Shown here: positions 18,747 to 28,231 of the stretch, piece by piece
How positions within the stretch are numbered: position 1 is the stretch's first letter
How the letters are laid out: each line of letters begins with the position of its first letter
The notes under the pieces: generated by a model
What the model saw: the letters and a program-made list of their open reading frames with translations, nothing else
The model's database searches: none
Told to the model about the DNA's origin: nothing
Assembly (NCBI GenBank): GCA_902569115.1
Contig: CACFTI010000006.1
Span: 18,314-82,313, forward strand
Direction: 5' to 3'
DNA from: an uncultured Verrucomicrobiota bacterium
GTDB lineage: Bacteria > Verrucomicrobiota > Verrucomicrobiia > Opitutales > Seribacteraceae
Length of the DNA: 64,000 nucleotides
Translations under genes and position numbers: made by a program

Positions 18747-19376
18747 ATGAAAAGCGACGATTGGAAAATTCCCGCCATCAAGTATCACCAAATCCATGGA
18801 TTAGATCCAAGTACGCCCGTTCCCAAAAGGACAGACAAATCTAGGGATGAAATCCAAAATATTCCAGTCCTAGGATGGTGGAAGAATCGAGTCGAGAAGA
18901 CTTATGCCACCTACCGGGAATATTCAGATATTCGAATACTCGTACAGTGCTACCTTTTTTGCCTAGTACTACCTTTCATTTATTTCTTTATAATTCCTTG
19001 GTGCCAGTGGTTGAGTGGTGAGGAATTTTACTTTTCAGAATTCGATCCTAACGAGCCAATATATATAGTTATTTTTGCACCGATTATCGAAACTTTGATT
19101 TTCTTTTTAATTCCTTTGGAAATCTTTCGCGTTATCTCGTTACCACGCTGGTTCTCTTATCCATTGATATTCATTTTTTTTGAAGCCATGCACCACCAAA
19201 GATCCTTCTTTGAGCATTTCATTATGTGGATGGGTGGGTATATGCTTATCGTTGCCTACGAAGCTGGCCGCACTCGTTCACTTCTCCATGCCATCCTCTT
19301 TTGCATCCTTGTACATGAAGCTTACAATTTATCATGTTACCTCCTGCATCCTGCGCTTTATCCAAATCCGTTTTGA
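18747..19376 (+). CDS. CPBP/Abi-like integral membrane protein with altered active-site motif
   Basis: A 209-residue protein with about five membrane helices from residue 65 on. The C-terminal half has the layout of CPBP intramembrane proteases: APIIETLIFFLIP (normally a Glu-Glu-x3-Arg motif), FFEAMHH (the F-x3-H motif) and LLHAILFCILVHEAYN (the third, His/Asn motif). The second glutamate of motif 1 is Thr and the arginine is absent, so protease activity is doubtful. CPBP proteins process prenylated or other membrane proteins and some give bacteriocin immunity. The family call is from motif spacing only. It sits in the orphan block with no obvious substrate gene. Confidence 0.55.
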   Translation: MKSDDWKIPAIKYHQIHGLDPSTPVPKRTDKSRDEIQNIPVLGWWKNRVEKTYATYREYSDIRILVQCYLFCLVLPFIYFFIIPWCQWLSGEEFYFSEFDPNEPIYIVIFAPIIETLIFFLIPLEIFRVISLPRWFSYPLIFIFFEAMHHQRSFFEHFIMWMGGYMLIVAYEAGRTRSLLHAILFCILVHEAYNLSCYLLHPALYPNPF

Positions 19377-19422
19377 GAGAACTTTATTTTCAAAAAGAAT
19401 AAAGCTTCAAAAGCTTGGAAAG

Positions 19423-20064
19423 CTATAAAGAAAGCAAAATTTCAAGCCCCTCATTACTGGGACCACCAAAACGGCCTCGATCAGGGCCAACCTTGAGTTG
19501 ATTTCCATTCAAAGTAATATCTCCAGTCCAGCGATCTCCCAGAGGTATGGTCTTAATCAAATGTAAAACCTCTCTTCCCTCCTCTGTCCCCAGCTTCCCA
19601 TCTTCGATTTCATATTTCGATTCCATCGTCAGTCTGCATAAAAAAAGTGAAACAAAAGTAGCTGAACCGCTTGTATTCTCAATGGTTTCGAGAACATGTA
19701 TACCCGAATCACTTTTACCATGATAAACATAACCAAACCTCAAATGCTCACCCTTTCTGCATGAGTAGTAAATAAATTCATGCCCGTCATTGAATGTCTT
19801 TTTTTCAATCTCCTCATAATATCGATTACTCCCCTTCCACGCGGAGACTGACAGCGAGAGCATTTGCTGATCAGTATCACTTAACCAGGGCATGAGCTCC
19901 CAAACCATCTTGGGGTGTACATATGGTTTATCATTAAATGAGTATGACAAAAAACCTTTCTTGGCAGGGAGTGCAGATTGATTGGGAAGATGCATACAGG
20001 ATACACCCAGTAAACAGAAACCTGCAAATCCCTTAGCTAAAAAAACTCTTCTATGCTCGAACAT
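19423..20064 (-). CDS. Hypothetical exported protein, possible lipoprotein
   Basis: A 213-residue protein. The N-terminus MFEHRRVFLAKGFAGFCLLG followed by VSC looks like a signal peptide with basic residues and a hydrophobic core; Cys23 could be lipidated although the residue three before it is Gly rather than Leu. The mature part is beta-rich and mixed in charge, with SLSVSAWKG, HEFIYYSCRKGEHLRFGYVYHG and a C-terminal FGGPSNEGLEILLSL. No family recognised. It runs opposite to the preceding gene (47-base gap) and is 14 bases downstream of the hydrophilic protein gene, with which it may form an operon. Confidence 0.55.
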   Translation of the reverse strand: MFEHRRVFLAKGFAGFCLLGVSCMHLPNQSALPAKKGFLSYSFNDKPYVHPKMVWELMPWLSDTDQQMLSLSVSAWKGSNRYYEEIEKKTFNDGHEFIYYSCRKGEHLRFGYVYHGKSDSGIHVLETIENTSGSATFVSLFLCRLTMESKYEIEDGKLGTEEGREVLHLIKTIPLGDRWTGDITLNGNQLKVGPDRGRFGGPSNEGLEILLSL

Positions 20065-20078
20065 TGTTAATCAGCGAT

Positions 20079-20729
20079 TCAGTCATCATCTTTTTTATTC
20101 TCTAATGCTAAGATCGAATCTATATGGTTTTCTAGTTCCATGATTGTGTTCGTTTCGCTCTCAATTGCCTTATTCATACGATCCAAAAACCTTCCTCCCT
20201 CGAGTAAGTCCTGTGCTATGTCAATTGATTGAGAGTGCTGGCTCCTCTGCTTTTCCCTTTCCTCTTTCCATATTGCAGTTCTAACTTCCACCCTATCGGA
20301 AGGGCGAGGAGGACGATCTTTCTCATCATCCGTTATTGGCTGATATTCTTTTTTGCCATTTTCATTACTCGCTGCTCTTTCATTCGCCAAATACCTGGAA
20401 AATTCATCGCTATAAGCTGAAACAATCGGTCTGAATTTTCTATGAAACTCCTTCAACTGTTCAGCATCGTACCTGTCTCTTATACAGCCACCGTTTATTT
20501 TATTAATCTCGTTCTGATACCATCCCTCCTCCGTATCTTCCCATTTTACTTTTCCACTTGGATAGGTATATTTCTCCTCCTGATGATTTTTGGCTTTTTC
20601 TTTGGCATGTGCTGCTGCCTGCATCGCCTGTTCCGCCAGATAAGGAGCAGGGTTCACATGTCTCAATTGTCCTGCTTGGTTTTTTAATTCTGCCATCCTC
20701 GGCACTCGTTGGATCTCATCCCTATTCAT
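20079..20729 (-). CDS. Hypothetical hydrophilic helical protein
   Basis: A 216-residue, strongly charged protein without signal or membrane segment. It is rich in Glu, Lys, Gln and Asn, with an alanine-rich helix near residues 34-48 and an acidic C-terminus (LENKKDDD). Helical heptad-like spacing at residues 160-205 suggests a coiled coil. The opposite strand holds hydrophobic frames, which are expected mirror images of Glu/Lys codons. I do not recognise a family. Together with the J-domain protein upstream it makes a pair of charged helical proteins. Confidence 0.55.
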   Translation of the reverse strand: MNRDEIQRVPRMAELKNQAGQLRHVNPAPYLAEQAMQAAAHAKEKAKNHQEEKYTYPSGKVKWEDTEEGWYQNEINKINGGCIRDRYDAEQLKEFHRKFRPIVSAYSDEFSRYLANERAASNENGKKEYQPITDDEKDRPPRPSDRVEVRTAIWKEEREKQRSQHSQSIDIAQDLLEGGRFLDRMNKAIESETNTIMELENHIDSILALENKKDDD

Positions 20730-20822
20730 TTTATGTTTCCTTTTATTCGCTACACAGATTGATTTCAGTGGTTTGCAATCTCTTTACCTACAATTTTAAA
20801 ACTCTTCTCGATTATCTCTCCT

Positions 20823-21716
20823 TCATACAGTCCACCCCGACTTAGTTTTTTCGTCTAATTTTTTCATTAATTTCGATAAAACTTTTTCAAGGGTCTCAAT
20901 TTCAATCAACAGATTGGATTCCATTTCTCTCATCGTATTTTCAAACTCCCCTGGTCTATTCTTCCACATCTCCCAGAGCGTTAGATCCGCACTCCTTTTT
21001 AACTTTTTTTCTTCACCTCTTATTTTTTTAATATCTTCCAGAAGAATATCCAAAGTCATCAGCAATTCCTTTTCTTCATCACGGGCAGATTTCTTAGAAT
21101 TATCCCCATTGTGATCCGATGTCTTACTTTCTGAAGATTTAACTTTTTTTCCTGCCTCCCTTAAAAATTTTTCCGGGTCTCTGGCTATTGCTTCGAGTGC
21201 GTCAAGGTTCCCCTCCTTTTTGGCTTGGTTTACCGTTACCATCATTTCCTCATATACTTCCTTATCCTTTTCTTTATTCATGTGCTTGTCCGGGTGAAAA
21301 ATTTTCACCAACTTCATCCACACTTTTTTAAGACGTAATTTTTTCTTTTTTGGGTTTTCATTATCCTTGAACTCCCTCTCTTTTTTTATTTTTTCAAATA
21401 CCTCTCTGTACTCCCGATTGATTTTTTCCTCAGTTTGCCGCCAGATCTGCTCGTCCTCTTCACGCATATCCATTACCGGGTTCGCCAAACGCTTCCTCAG
21501 AAAGTTAACTTTATTGATTAACAATTCTTTTTTCTTTTCAAGTTCGCCCACCCTTTCAGTTACTAATTCGAGTACCTCCCGAACCTTGACCCGCAATTCA
21601 AACACCTCCACCATCAGGTTGGTTAACTGTTCTCTCGCTTCCCTAATCTTTTTTTTCAGCTTCTCTATCTTTTCTCCTCTTCTCAGAAAGCCCGGTAAAA
21701 ACTTTTTAAATTCCAT
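20823..21716 (-). CDS. Coiled-coil protein with internal J domain
   Basis: A 297-residue, very lysine- and glutamate-rich protein. Residues 15-115 are a long predicted coiled coil (REAREQL, LRVKVREVLELV, VGELEKKKELL). A J domain follows at about residues 125-180: LKKVWMKLVKIFHPDKH has the HPD motif at residues 141-143 that activates DnaK ATPase, and EVYEEMMVTVNQAKKEGNLDAL matches the final helices. A second charged helical region closes the protein. There is no Gly/Phe region or zinc finger, so it is a DnaJ class C co-chaperone that probably targets DnaK to a specific partner through the coiled coil. Confidence 0.75.
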   Translation of the reverse strand: MEFKKFLPGFLRRGEKIEKLKKKIREAREQLTNLMVEVFELRVKVREVLELVTERVGELEKKKELLINKVNFLRKRLANPVMDMREEDEQIWRQTEEKINREYREVFEKIKKEREFKDNENPKKKKLRLKKVWMKLVKIFHPDKHMNKEKDKEVYEEMMVTVNQAKKEGNLDALEAIARDPEKFLREAGKKVKSSESKTSDHNGDNSKKSARDEEKELLMTLDILLEDIKKIRGEEKKLKRSADLTLWEMWKNRPGEFENTMREMESNLLIEIETLEKVLSKLMKKLDEKTKSGWTV

Positions 21717-22032
21717 ACCCTCTTATCGGAAATGACACTCAAAATCTTACATTCACGGAATAAATTTTCTTCTCCAATATTCATCTTAATGAGAAGGATG
21801 GAATATTTCTCTTAAGACTAAGCTTAATATTTTTATAAAAATTTCGATAGAGTATCGAAAATATACATTATGCCTTTAAATTAAGATTTAACTTAGGCAC
21901 TTTTTGCGAGAATTAAGACAACTTCAATCGATTAAAGAAGCACTCTATCCTAGGCATTTTCGGCATGTCTTTTTATTTGTTTGATAAATCTATATATCAA
22001 TTATTCTAGGCACATTGTGTGCTTACGCCTAT
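21717..22032. other. 316-base AT-rich intergenic region with palindrome and repeated TAGGCA motif
   Basis: No open frame of note. It holds the promoter region of the J-domain gene and the end of the HDOD gene. A perfect inverted repeat TTTCGATA-GAG-TATCGAAA lies at 21842-21860. Three copies of [CT]TAGGCA[CT] follow at 21893, 21950 and 22006, spaced 57 and 56 bases. No tRNA- or terminator-like fold was seen. Confidence 0.4.
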
Positions 22033-23241
22033 TTACTTCTTCTTACGATTGTTTCGAACATCTTGAAGCAATGCTTCTTCCCTTGAATTAGATAGAGGGA
22101 CTGAGAAAGAACCGTCATCTATTTCTCCGGCAATCGAGGTAAGCATACCAATCCAACTATTTCGTAATTCCGAATCTGTAATGGATTTAAATTCATTACC
22201 CTCATCCCCTAGGCTCTGAGTATACTCTGCAAGTTTCTTCTCGCTAGATTCTTGCACAAATTTATTCGAGCCAAATGCTTCATCTCCTTCAATAATTGAG
22301 TGAACGCTAGCCAACTTAGTTTCTTTGTTGTCCCACTTTCTCGAATTGAATTCCATCGCATGCATACTTTCTTTCGCGGCCACGAGTTCAGTAAATGTCT
22401 TATTAACAATTTCTCTTAACAAGCATGGTTTGATTCCTAGTCGCAAAAACAATGATTCAGGAGGTTTTGTAGGGGACTTATGCCCACTGAAGCCAAAGTC
22501 TAAACTTACTACAATCCAATTTGCCAAGATCACTACATCAATCATGTCATTGAAATCTTTACTTGGTACTTTTTGTCGGGCTTCGGGGTTTGGCTCATGA
22601 TGCCATCTAATAACGCTTTCCACTAAAGAAGAAAGACCCCAGTTTTTACAAATCAAGTAACCCAAATAATCATGCCGAGGGGATTGATTAATTAATTCTG
22701 CCTGGAAAAAGTTGAGATTCTTATCGAGAGCCATCCTTGCATCTTTGACCATACAATCCATATCATTAGCCTCATCCAACTTATAACGAGCAACCTTTCC
22801 GATGTCGTGTAATAGACCACAACTGTATGCCTCTTCGTCCCAAGTCTTCCCTAAAATTCGGGCAATATTTCGGCTGGCCCATCCCACCCCCATGCTATGT
22901 TGCCAAAGATCACTAAGCTCAAAATCTTGTGATTCAATTCCATTATCAAATATTTTAAAAACAGATGAATTTAAAACTATATTTTTTATACTTTCAAAAC
23001 CTAGTGATCCAACTGCCTCATTAACTGAAGTAACTCTTTCGCGGTTTCCTCTATAAAAACTCGTATTAGCTACTCGAAGAATTTTCATGGTCATCGACTG
23101 ATCAGATGCCATTACATCCTCAACACAAAAACCCGAGGAATTAGGATTATCTAAAATCTTTGTCAATTCATTCACGACATTTGGCAAAGTAGGCAATTCA
23201 CGCTGAATTTGATTTATCAAAAAATTATAATCTATTGTCAT
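22033..23241 (-). CDS. HDOD-domain protein with C-terminal extension
   Basis: A 402-residue protein. The HDOD domain covers about residues 12-225, starting ELPTLPNVVNELTKILDNP and including MKILRVANTSFYRG, AVGSLGFESIKNIVL, GLLHDIGKVA near residue 147 and VIRWHHEP near residue 215. The last 120 residues are low-similarity, polar and probably partly disordered. It is a paralogue of the HDOD protein at 16065-17012. It lies 102 bases downstream of the sigma-factor gene in the same direction, so both could share a transcript. HDOD proteins commonly act in signalling pathways; no catalytic role can be claimed here. Confidence 0.8.
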   Translation of the reverse strand: MTIDYNFLINQIQRELPTLPNVVNELTKILDNPNSSGFCVEDVMASDQSMTMKILRVANTSFYRGNRERVTSVNEAVGSLGFESIKNIVLNSSVFKIFDNGIESQDFELSDLWQHSMGVGWASRNIARILGKTWDEEAYSCGLLHDIGKVARYKLDEANDMDCMVKDARMALDKNLNFFQAELINQSPRHDYLGYLICKNWGLSSLVESVIRWHHEPNPEARQKVPSKDFNDMIDVVILANWIVVSLDFGFSGHKSPTKPPESLFLRLGIKPCLLREIVNKTFTELVAAKESMHAMEFNSRKWDNKETKLASVHSIIEGDEAFGSNKFVQESSEKKLAEYTQSLGDEGNEFKSITDSELRNSWIGMLTSIAGEIDDGSFSVPLSNSREEALLQDVRNNRKKK

Positions 23242-23343
23242 TGCTTAAAGTTATTTCATTTACCGTTAATGTTGTTAGAATGAATCGAAATTTGTTAATA
23301 AATTCTTACAAATTTAAAAAAATTAGGGTGCCAAATTTTCATG

Positions 23344-23937
23344 TTAAAATGGATTTTCAAATCTCTTTGCATTGAGACATTTTTCAAGTTTAACCAAGGA
23401 ACGGTGTATAGTTACCCCAATACTCTTTTCATTAGGAAGATTATTTTTTTTTGCAATCTCCCGATGGCAATCGCCGAAAATATAATATGAGTGTATGAAA
23501 TTTTTTTCTTTTTCATTCAAAGTTTCATTCCTGCAATCATCCACGGCACTTACATAATCAAACAATTTGTAATAATCAAAATTTTCTAATCTAGAGGCGA
23601 CCAACTCCAATCGAGTAATACCTTTCTCACCAATTTTTTCGTTTAAACTAAGAACACCGCCAGAACCACGCTTCTCAGAGTTCACAAACCGTAAAAAATC
23701 AACTCCTTTGTTATAAGCAACAACACCCGTGAACCGTTTTAAATCATTGAATGTTTTATCTGCAAATTTAAATTTACTATTTATTATTTCCGCAACTGAT
23801 TCTTGAGCAACATCTTCCGCATCATCGAAGCTTAAACCTAATTTCCATCTCAAGGTAGCAAAAGCCACATTGAACAAAATAGGAAAGGCTTTTCTCCACT
23901 CAGCCTCATCTCCATCCCCGAGCTTACTCATGTTCAT
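23344..23937 (-). CDS. RNA polymerase sigma factor, ECF-like sigma-70 family
   Basis: About 197 residues from the ATG at 23937 (a TTG at 23952 would add five). Region 2 is seen at about residues 20-90: FDDAEDVAQESVAEII is the DAEDVaQe signature for core binding, and VAYNKGVDFLRF fits region 2.4. Region 4 is at about residues 135-190: LNEKEKNFIHSYYIFGDCHREIAKKNN with a helix-turn-helix and SIGVTIHRSLVKLEKCL. No anti-sigma factor with membrane helix is adjacent. It is next to an HDOD gene, which may be its target or modulator. An eight-base inverted repeat (AAATTTGT, ACAAATTT; 23288-23315) lies downstream. Confidence 0.8.
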   Translation of the reverse strand: MNMSKLGDGDEAEWRKAFPILFNVAFATLRWKLGLSFDDAEDVAQESVAEIINSKFKFADKTFNDLKRFTGVVAYNKGVDFLRFVNSEKRGSGGVLSLNEKIGEKGITRLELVASRLENFDYYKLFDYVSAVDDCRNETLNEKEKNFIHSYYIFGDCHREIAKKNNLPNEKSIGVTIHRSLVKLEKCLNAKRFENPF

Positions 23938-23995
23938 TAAGTCAATACTCAAGAAGGATTACCCTCTAAGTCGAGAATAATCAATTAACTACAAA

Positions 23996-25915
23996 TCAGT
24001 AGCTTCGGCCGTCTTTGTCTTCGTAAAAGTTGAGAAAGGCTTTGTGAACCACCCTATATCCTCCAGGTGTGGGATAATCCCCGGTAAAGTACCAATCTCC
24101 TGAGTGGTCAGGCAGTGCCTCATGGAGGTTTTCAATGCTTTGATAAACGACCTCTACTTCAGTGGTGCCATTGAGACAATCAGGTTTTACCAACTCCGCA
24201 ACCTTTGCAGAAATTTCCGAAGCGGTAAAATTCTCGTATACTCGCTTTACATGGTTCACGAGCTTTGGCTTAGGATCCTTTAAGGTCTCTCGGCACTTAA
24301 TTGCTACCTCCGCGAGAAGTCCATCATAACCTCGCTCTTTGATCAGTGCGACGGCAGCCTGAAAAGCAATGAATTTACCGAGCTCAGACATATCAATTCC
24401 ATAACAGTCAGGATATCTAATCTGTGGAGCCGTCGACGCGATGAGCAGTTTTGTAGGCTTTGATCGACCTAAAATTTGCAAAATACTGCGCTTAAGAGTT
24501 GTTCCACGGACAATCGAATCATCGATACAAACCAAGGCATCCTCTCTGGCTCGGATTACTCCGTAGGTAATGTCATAGACATGAGAAACCAATTGAGCAC
24601 GCCCGGATTCCTGCGAAATAAATGTGCGAAGCTTAATGTCCTTGTTCGCAATCTTTTCACCCTTCGGCCAGTTATCCATGACTAAGTCATCGATTAATTC
24701 ATCCGTGAGTTCGCCGGCTTTATTTGCATCAAGTAGTTTCTGTTTTACTTCGGCACGTCGAACCAGTCTAAGCTGTTCCATAAAACCGTAGTAAGCACTC
24801 TCAGCCGTATTGGGAACATAACTGAATACACTTTTTGAAAAATCTTTCCCCACAACCTCTAGAACTTGAGGAACGAGAAGAGCACCGAGTGTTTTTCTCT
24901 CGGCATAGATATCAGGGTCATTACCCCGGGAAAAATAAATTCGTTCAAAAGAACAAGATGTTCTTCTTGCCGGATCCTCTGCAAATCGCTCATTGATTAC
25001 TTCCCCATTGGATCGAATTACCAGGATCGAACCGGGCTCAATTTCAGAAACCTCATCCATTTTCTTTTCGAAAACAGTCATCAGGGGTGCTCTTTCCGAT
25101 GCGACAGCCACAACTTCATCATCCTCAAAATAAAAGCCAGGTCTGATCCCAAGAGGATCTCTCATGGCAAAGGCATCGCCATTACCCGCGATACCCGCAA
25201 GAGCATAGCCTCCATCCCAATGAGTCGATGCTTTTCGAAAAACTTCCGGTAAATCGATACGATCACCAATCCATTGGGCATGTTTCTGGCCGGATACATC
25301 CTCACTCTCCACCTCTTTGGCCAATCGATCATTCATGGCATCAAGATGATAACCTGCTTCTTCCAATATGGCTTGTGTATCAGTATCAAAGACCGGATGT
25401 TGACCCCGATCAACCAACTTGGAGTTTAATTCTTCAACATTGGTCAGATTGAAATTACCCGCGATCATAAGATTTTTGCCAGGCCAATTACTTTTCCTAA
25501 AATAGGGATGACAAGTAGTGGATCCATAGGAACCGGATGTTCCATATCGCAAGTGTCCAAGAAGTAACTCTCCTCCGTATTCAAAATGTTTCTTAATAGT
25601 TTCAGGAAACTCCGGAAAAGCCACGCCCTTTTTAATTAGTTTACTTAGGGTCTTATTTTGCTGATCAAAAATTTTAGCAAGAGCTTTACTACTGGTACTG
25701 CGCTCACGAAACATAAAAGCCTCACCGGCTTCCACATTTAACTTCATCGAACCAATTCCTGCACCATCCTGGCCGCGGTTATGCTGTTTCTCCATTAAAA
25801 GAAACAATTGATTAAATCCCCAAAGGGGTGTGCCGTATTTTTCGGCGTAGTAATCGAGTGGTTTTTTTAATCGAATTAGTGCGATACCGCAGAAATGTCC
25901 GATTTCATCACTCAT
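23996..25915 (-). CDS. purF: Amidophosphoribosyltransferase, long form
   Basis: A 639-residue PurF that makes phosphoribosylamine from PRPP and glutamine, the first committed step of purine synthesis. The class II glutaminase begins at Cys9 in HFCGIALIRL after an eight-residue leader that should be cleaved; RGQDGAG follows near residue 48. The PRPP site ALVCIDDSIVRGTTL is near residue 455. Standard PurF is 470-510 residues; the extra length is spread through the glutaminase and the C-terminus, as in the long PurF of Bacteroidota. It begins three bases after the purL stop and is the last gene of the purS-FAH-purQ-purL-purF operon. Confidence 0.92.
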   Translation of the reverse strand: MSDEIGHFCGIALIRLKKPLDYYAEKYGTPLWGFNQLFLLMEKQHNRGQDGAGIGSMKLNVEAGEAFMFRERSTSSKALAKIFDQQNKTLSKLIKKGVAFPEFPETIKKHFEYGGELLLGHLRYGTSGSYGSTTCHPYFRKSNWPGKNLMIAGNFNLTNVEELNSKLVDRGQHPVFDTDTQAILEEAGYHLDAMNDRLAKEVESEDVSGQKHAQWIGDRIDLPEVFRKASTHWDGGYALAGIAGNGDAFAMRDPLGIRPGFYFEDDEVVAVASERAPLMTVFEKKMDEVSEIEPGSILVIRSNGEVINERFAEDPARRTSCSFERIYFSRGNDPDIYAERKTLGALLVPQVLEVVGKDFSKSVFSYVPNTAESAYYGFMEQLRLVRRAEVKQKLLDANKAGELTDELIDDLVMDNWPKGEKIANKDIKLRTFISQESGRAQLVSHVYDITYGVIRAREDALVCIDDSIVRGTTLKRSILQILGRSKPTKLLIASTAPQIRYPDCYGIDMSELGKFIAFQAAVALIKERGYDGLLAEVAIKCRETLKDPKPKLVNHVKRVYENFTASEISAKVAELVKPDCLNGTTEVEVVYQSIENLHEALPDHSGDWYFTGDYPTPGGYRVVHKAFLNFYEDKDGRSY

Positions 25916-25918
25916 CTA

Positions 25919-28231
25919 CTAACAATTGGAAGACTCCATATGTTGAGGAATAGCATTTTCCCAGACCAAATGTAATTCATCAACCTTTACATCAAGGACT
26001 TCTTCCTTACCAAAATTAACTTTCAGAATTCCGGTTTCATCTGTCGTACCCAATGAATCAATCTGTACTCCAGCACTCTGGGCATTGGCTATTAAATCCT
26101 GGGAATCAGATGGGTTTACCGCAACAATCACACGCCCCTGACTCTCACCAAACAGAGTAGCATCCAATCGCTCAGCCTCAGGAATGGAAAGCGAAACACC
26201 GAGTTTATTACTTCCAAACAACATTTCAGCTAGACAGACCATAAATCCGCCCTCGGACAAGTCGTGAGCTGCTTTAATCTTTCCGGATTCAATCTGAGAG
26301 ATAAGTAACTTCTGCAACTTCATCTCGTTTTCTAAATTTAGTTCGGGAACAGATCCTTCTTTCTTTCCATACTCAGTTTGCAGGTAATAGCTTCCTCCCA
26401 ACTCATTAGACCAACCACCCAGCAAAAGAAGCTCTAAACCAGCTTCCTGCACCTGACTTCTCGTTACCTGGTCCTGATGATCAATCAATCCAACCATCGA
26501 AACTACTGGCGTTGGGTCAATTGAGCCCTCTCCATGTTCATTATACAGACTGACATTCCCTCCAACCACAGGCACATCAAAAAAGGTGCAAGCGTCTGCA
26601 AGACCTTTAACGCATTCCTTGAGCATGAAGTACGCCTCCGGCTTGTTCGGGTTACCGAAATTTAGATTGTCGGTGACCGCCAAGGCTTTTGCTCCCGAAC
26701 AAGCCAGGTTACGCATACATTCTACAAAGGCAATTTGTGCACCTTTGTAAGGATCGAGTTGGCAGAATCGATTATTACAATCATTGGCAATGGCCAAGTA
26801 CTTGTCGATTCCTGCAATACTCAATCTTACCACACCCGCATCGCTTCCGGGTTCAATCTTACAACCCGACATGACCATATGATCATATTGTTGCCAAACC
26901 CAACGCTTGGACGCAATGGTTGGATGACTCAGTAAATTTTTCAGTGAACTCTCAACTTGATTAGCTGAGATATCTAGGATCAGTGAAGGCGACCAATCCC
27001 TGGCAGCCACAACATGAGGCGGCTCTGTAGCAGGCTGGTCATATACGGGGGCCTCGTCGGTGAGAGATTTAGCAGGTAGATCCGCAACCACAACACCTTT
27101 GTGACGAACGACCATTCGGTCTCCCTCTTTTACCTCTCCTATATGGGCAGCGTATAAATCCCATTTCTCAAAGACTTCCTCCAACTCTTTTTCTCGTCCC
27201 TTTTGTACTATAACCAACATTCTTTCCTGACTCTCAGAAAGCATGATTTCATAAGAATTCATTCCCGTTTCTCTTTGGGGAACCAAATCTAAATCAATTT
27301 CTATACCAGCATTACCCCTCGATGCGGTTTCACAAGTTGAACAGGTAAGACCCGCTGCACCCATATCCTGAATTCCGACAACCAATCCCGGAATGGCCAT
27401 CATTTCTAGGCAAGCTTCTAAAAGTAGCTTTTCCATAAAAGGATCTCCTTTTTGGACGGCAGGGCGATCCTCAGCACTCTCTTCAGTCAGCTCACGGGAG
27501 GCAAAGCTCGCACCTCCCAAACCATCTCGCCCTGTGCCTGGGCCAACATAGTAGACGGGGTTCCCTACACCCGTGGCAGCCCCTTTCTGTATATCTTCGT
27601 GTCGAAGGATACCGGCACACAATGCATTAACCAGTGGATTTCCCTCGTAACAATCATCGAAGTAAACATCACCGCCCATGTTGGGTATTCCCAGACAATT
27701 ACCGTAATGAGAAATCCCGCTGACTACACCACGAAAAAGTCTTTTGACATGAGGTTCCTTGAGGTTCCCAAATCGTAGGGAATTGGTAAGCAAAATTGGG
27801 CGAGCACCCATCGTGAAAATATCTCGCACTATCCCCCCCACTCCTGTGGCCGCCCCTTCGAAAGGTTCAATGGCACTCGGATGATTGTGGGATTCAATCT
27901 TAAAAGCTACACCCCATCCATCTCCAACATCGATAACTCCCGCATTTTCCTCACCCGCTTTAACAAGGACCTGACCAATCGCCTCCTTATCTTTCTTTTC
28001 GGTGGGGAATAGACGAAGAAGCTTGCGGGTATTTTTATAGGCACAGTGTTCGGACCACATTACGGAAAAGATACCCAATTCCGTAAGATTAGGTTCACGA
28101 CCGAGTATCTCAAGAATTTGCTTATACTCTTCAGGAAGAATACCGTGCTGATCAATTAGATCCTGAGTTATTTCAACATTAAGGACAGGATCCGGATTAG
28201 GTGGTAGCGGTGTGGAGGAAGTCTGACTCAT
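25919..28231 (-). CDS. purL: Phosphoribosylformylglycinamidine synthase subunit PurL
   Basis: A 770-residue small-type PurL. Recognisable segments are SEHCAYKNT near residue 61, [20 protein letters not shown] near residue 108 (ATP site), and a second half starting near residue 425 with the repeated AIR-synthase fold. It forms the ATP-dependent synthase that turns FGAR into FGAM with ammonia delivered by PurQ; PurS bridges the two. There is no fused glutaminase domain, consistent with the separate purS and purQ upstream. The ATG overlaps the purQ stop by four bases. Confidence 0.95.
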   Translation of the reverse strand: MSQTSSTPLPPNPDPVLNVEITQDLIDQHGILPEEYKQILEILGREPNLTELGIFSVMWSEHCAYKNTRKLLRLFPTEKKDKEAIGQVLVKAGEENAGVIDVGDGWGVAFKIESHNHPSAIEPFEGAATGVGGIVRDIFTMGARPILLTNSLRFGNLKEPHVKRLFRGVVSGISHYGNCLGIPNMGGDVYFDDCYEGNPLVNALCAGILRHEDIQKGAATGVGNPVYYVGPGTGRDGLGGASFASRELTEESAEDRPAVQKGDPFMEKLLLEACLEMMAIPGLVVGIQDMGAAGLTCSTCETASRGNAGIEIDLDLVPQRETGMNSYEIMLSESQERMLVIVQKGREKELEEVFEKWDLYAAHIGEVKEGDRMVVRHKGVVVADLPAKSLTDEAPVYDQPATEPPHVVAARDWSPSLILDISANQVESSLKNLLSHPTIASKRWVWQQYDHMVMSGCKIEPGSDAGVVRLSIAGIDKYLAIANDCNNRFCQLDPYKGAQIAFVECMRNLACSGAKALAVTDNLNFGNPNKPEAYFMLKECVKGLADACTFFDVPVVGGNVSLYNEHGEGSIDPTPVVSMVGLIDHQDQVTRSQVQEAGLELLLLGGWSNELGGSYYLQTEYGKKEGSVPELNLENEMKLQKLLISQIESGKIKAAHDLSEGGFMVCLAEMLFGSNKLGVSLSIPEAERLDATLFGESQGRVIVAVNPSDSQDLIANAQSAGVQIDSLGTTDETGILKVNFGKEEVLDVKVDELHLVWENAIPQHMESSNC

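Noticed and set aside
20442..20845. Two hydrophobic plus-strand frames that look like membrane proteins
   Set aside because: They are antisense to a Glu/Lys-rich protein gene; hydrophobic mirror frames are expected there. The minus-strand frame is longer and spans the full interval.
21367..21735. Serine-rich plus-strand frame of 122 codons
   Set aside because: Antisense image of the lysine/glutamate-rich J-domain protein, whose HPD motif and coiled coil support the minus strand.
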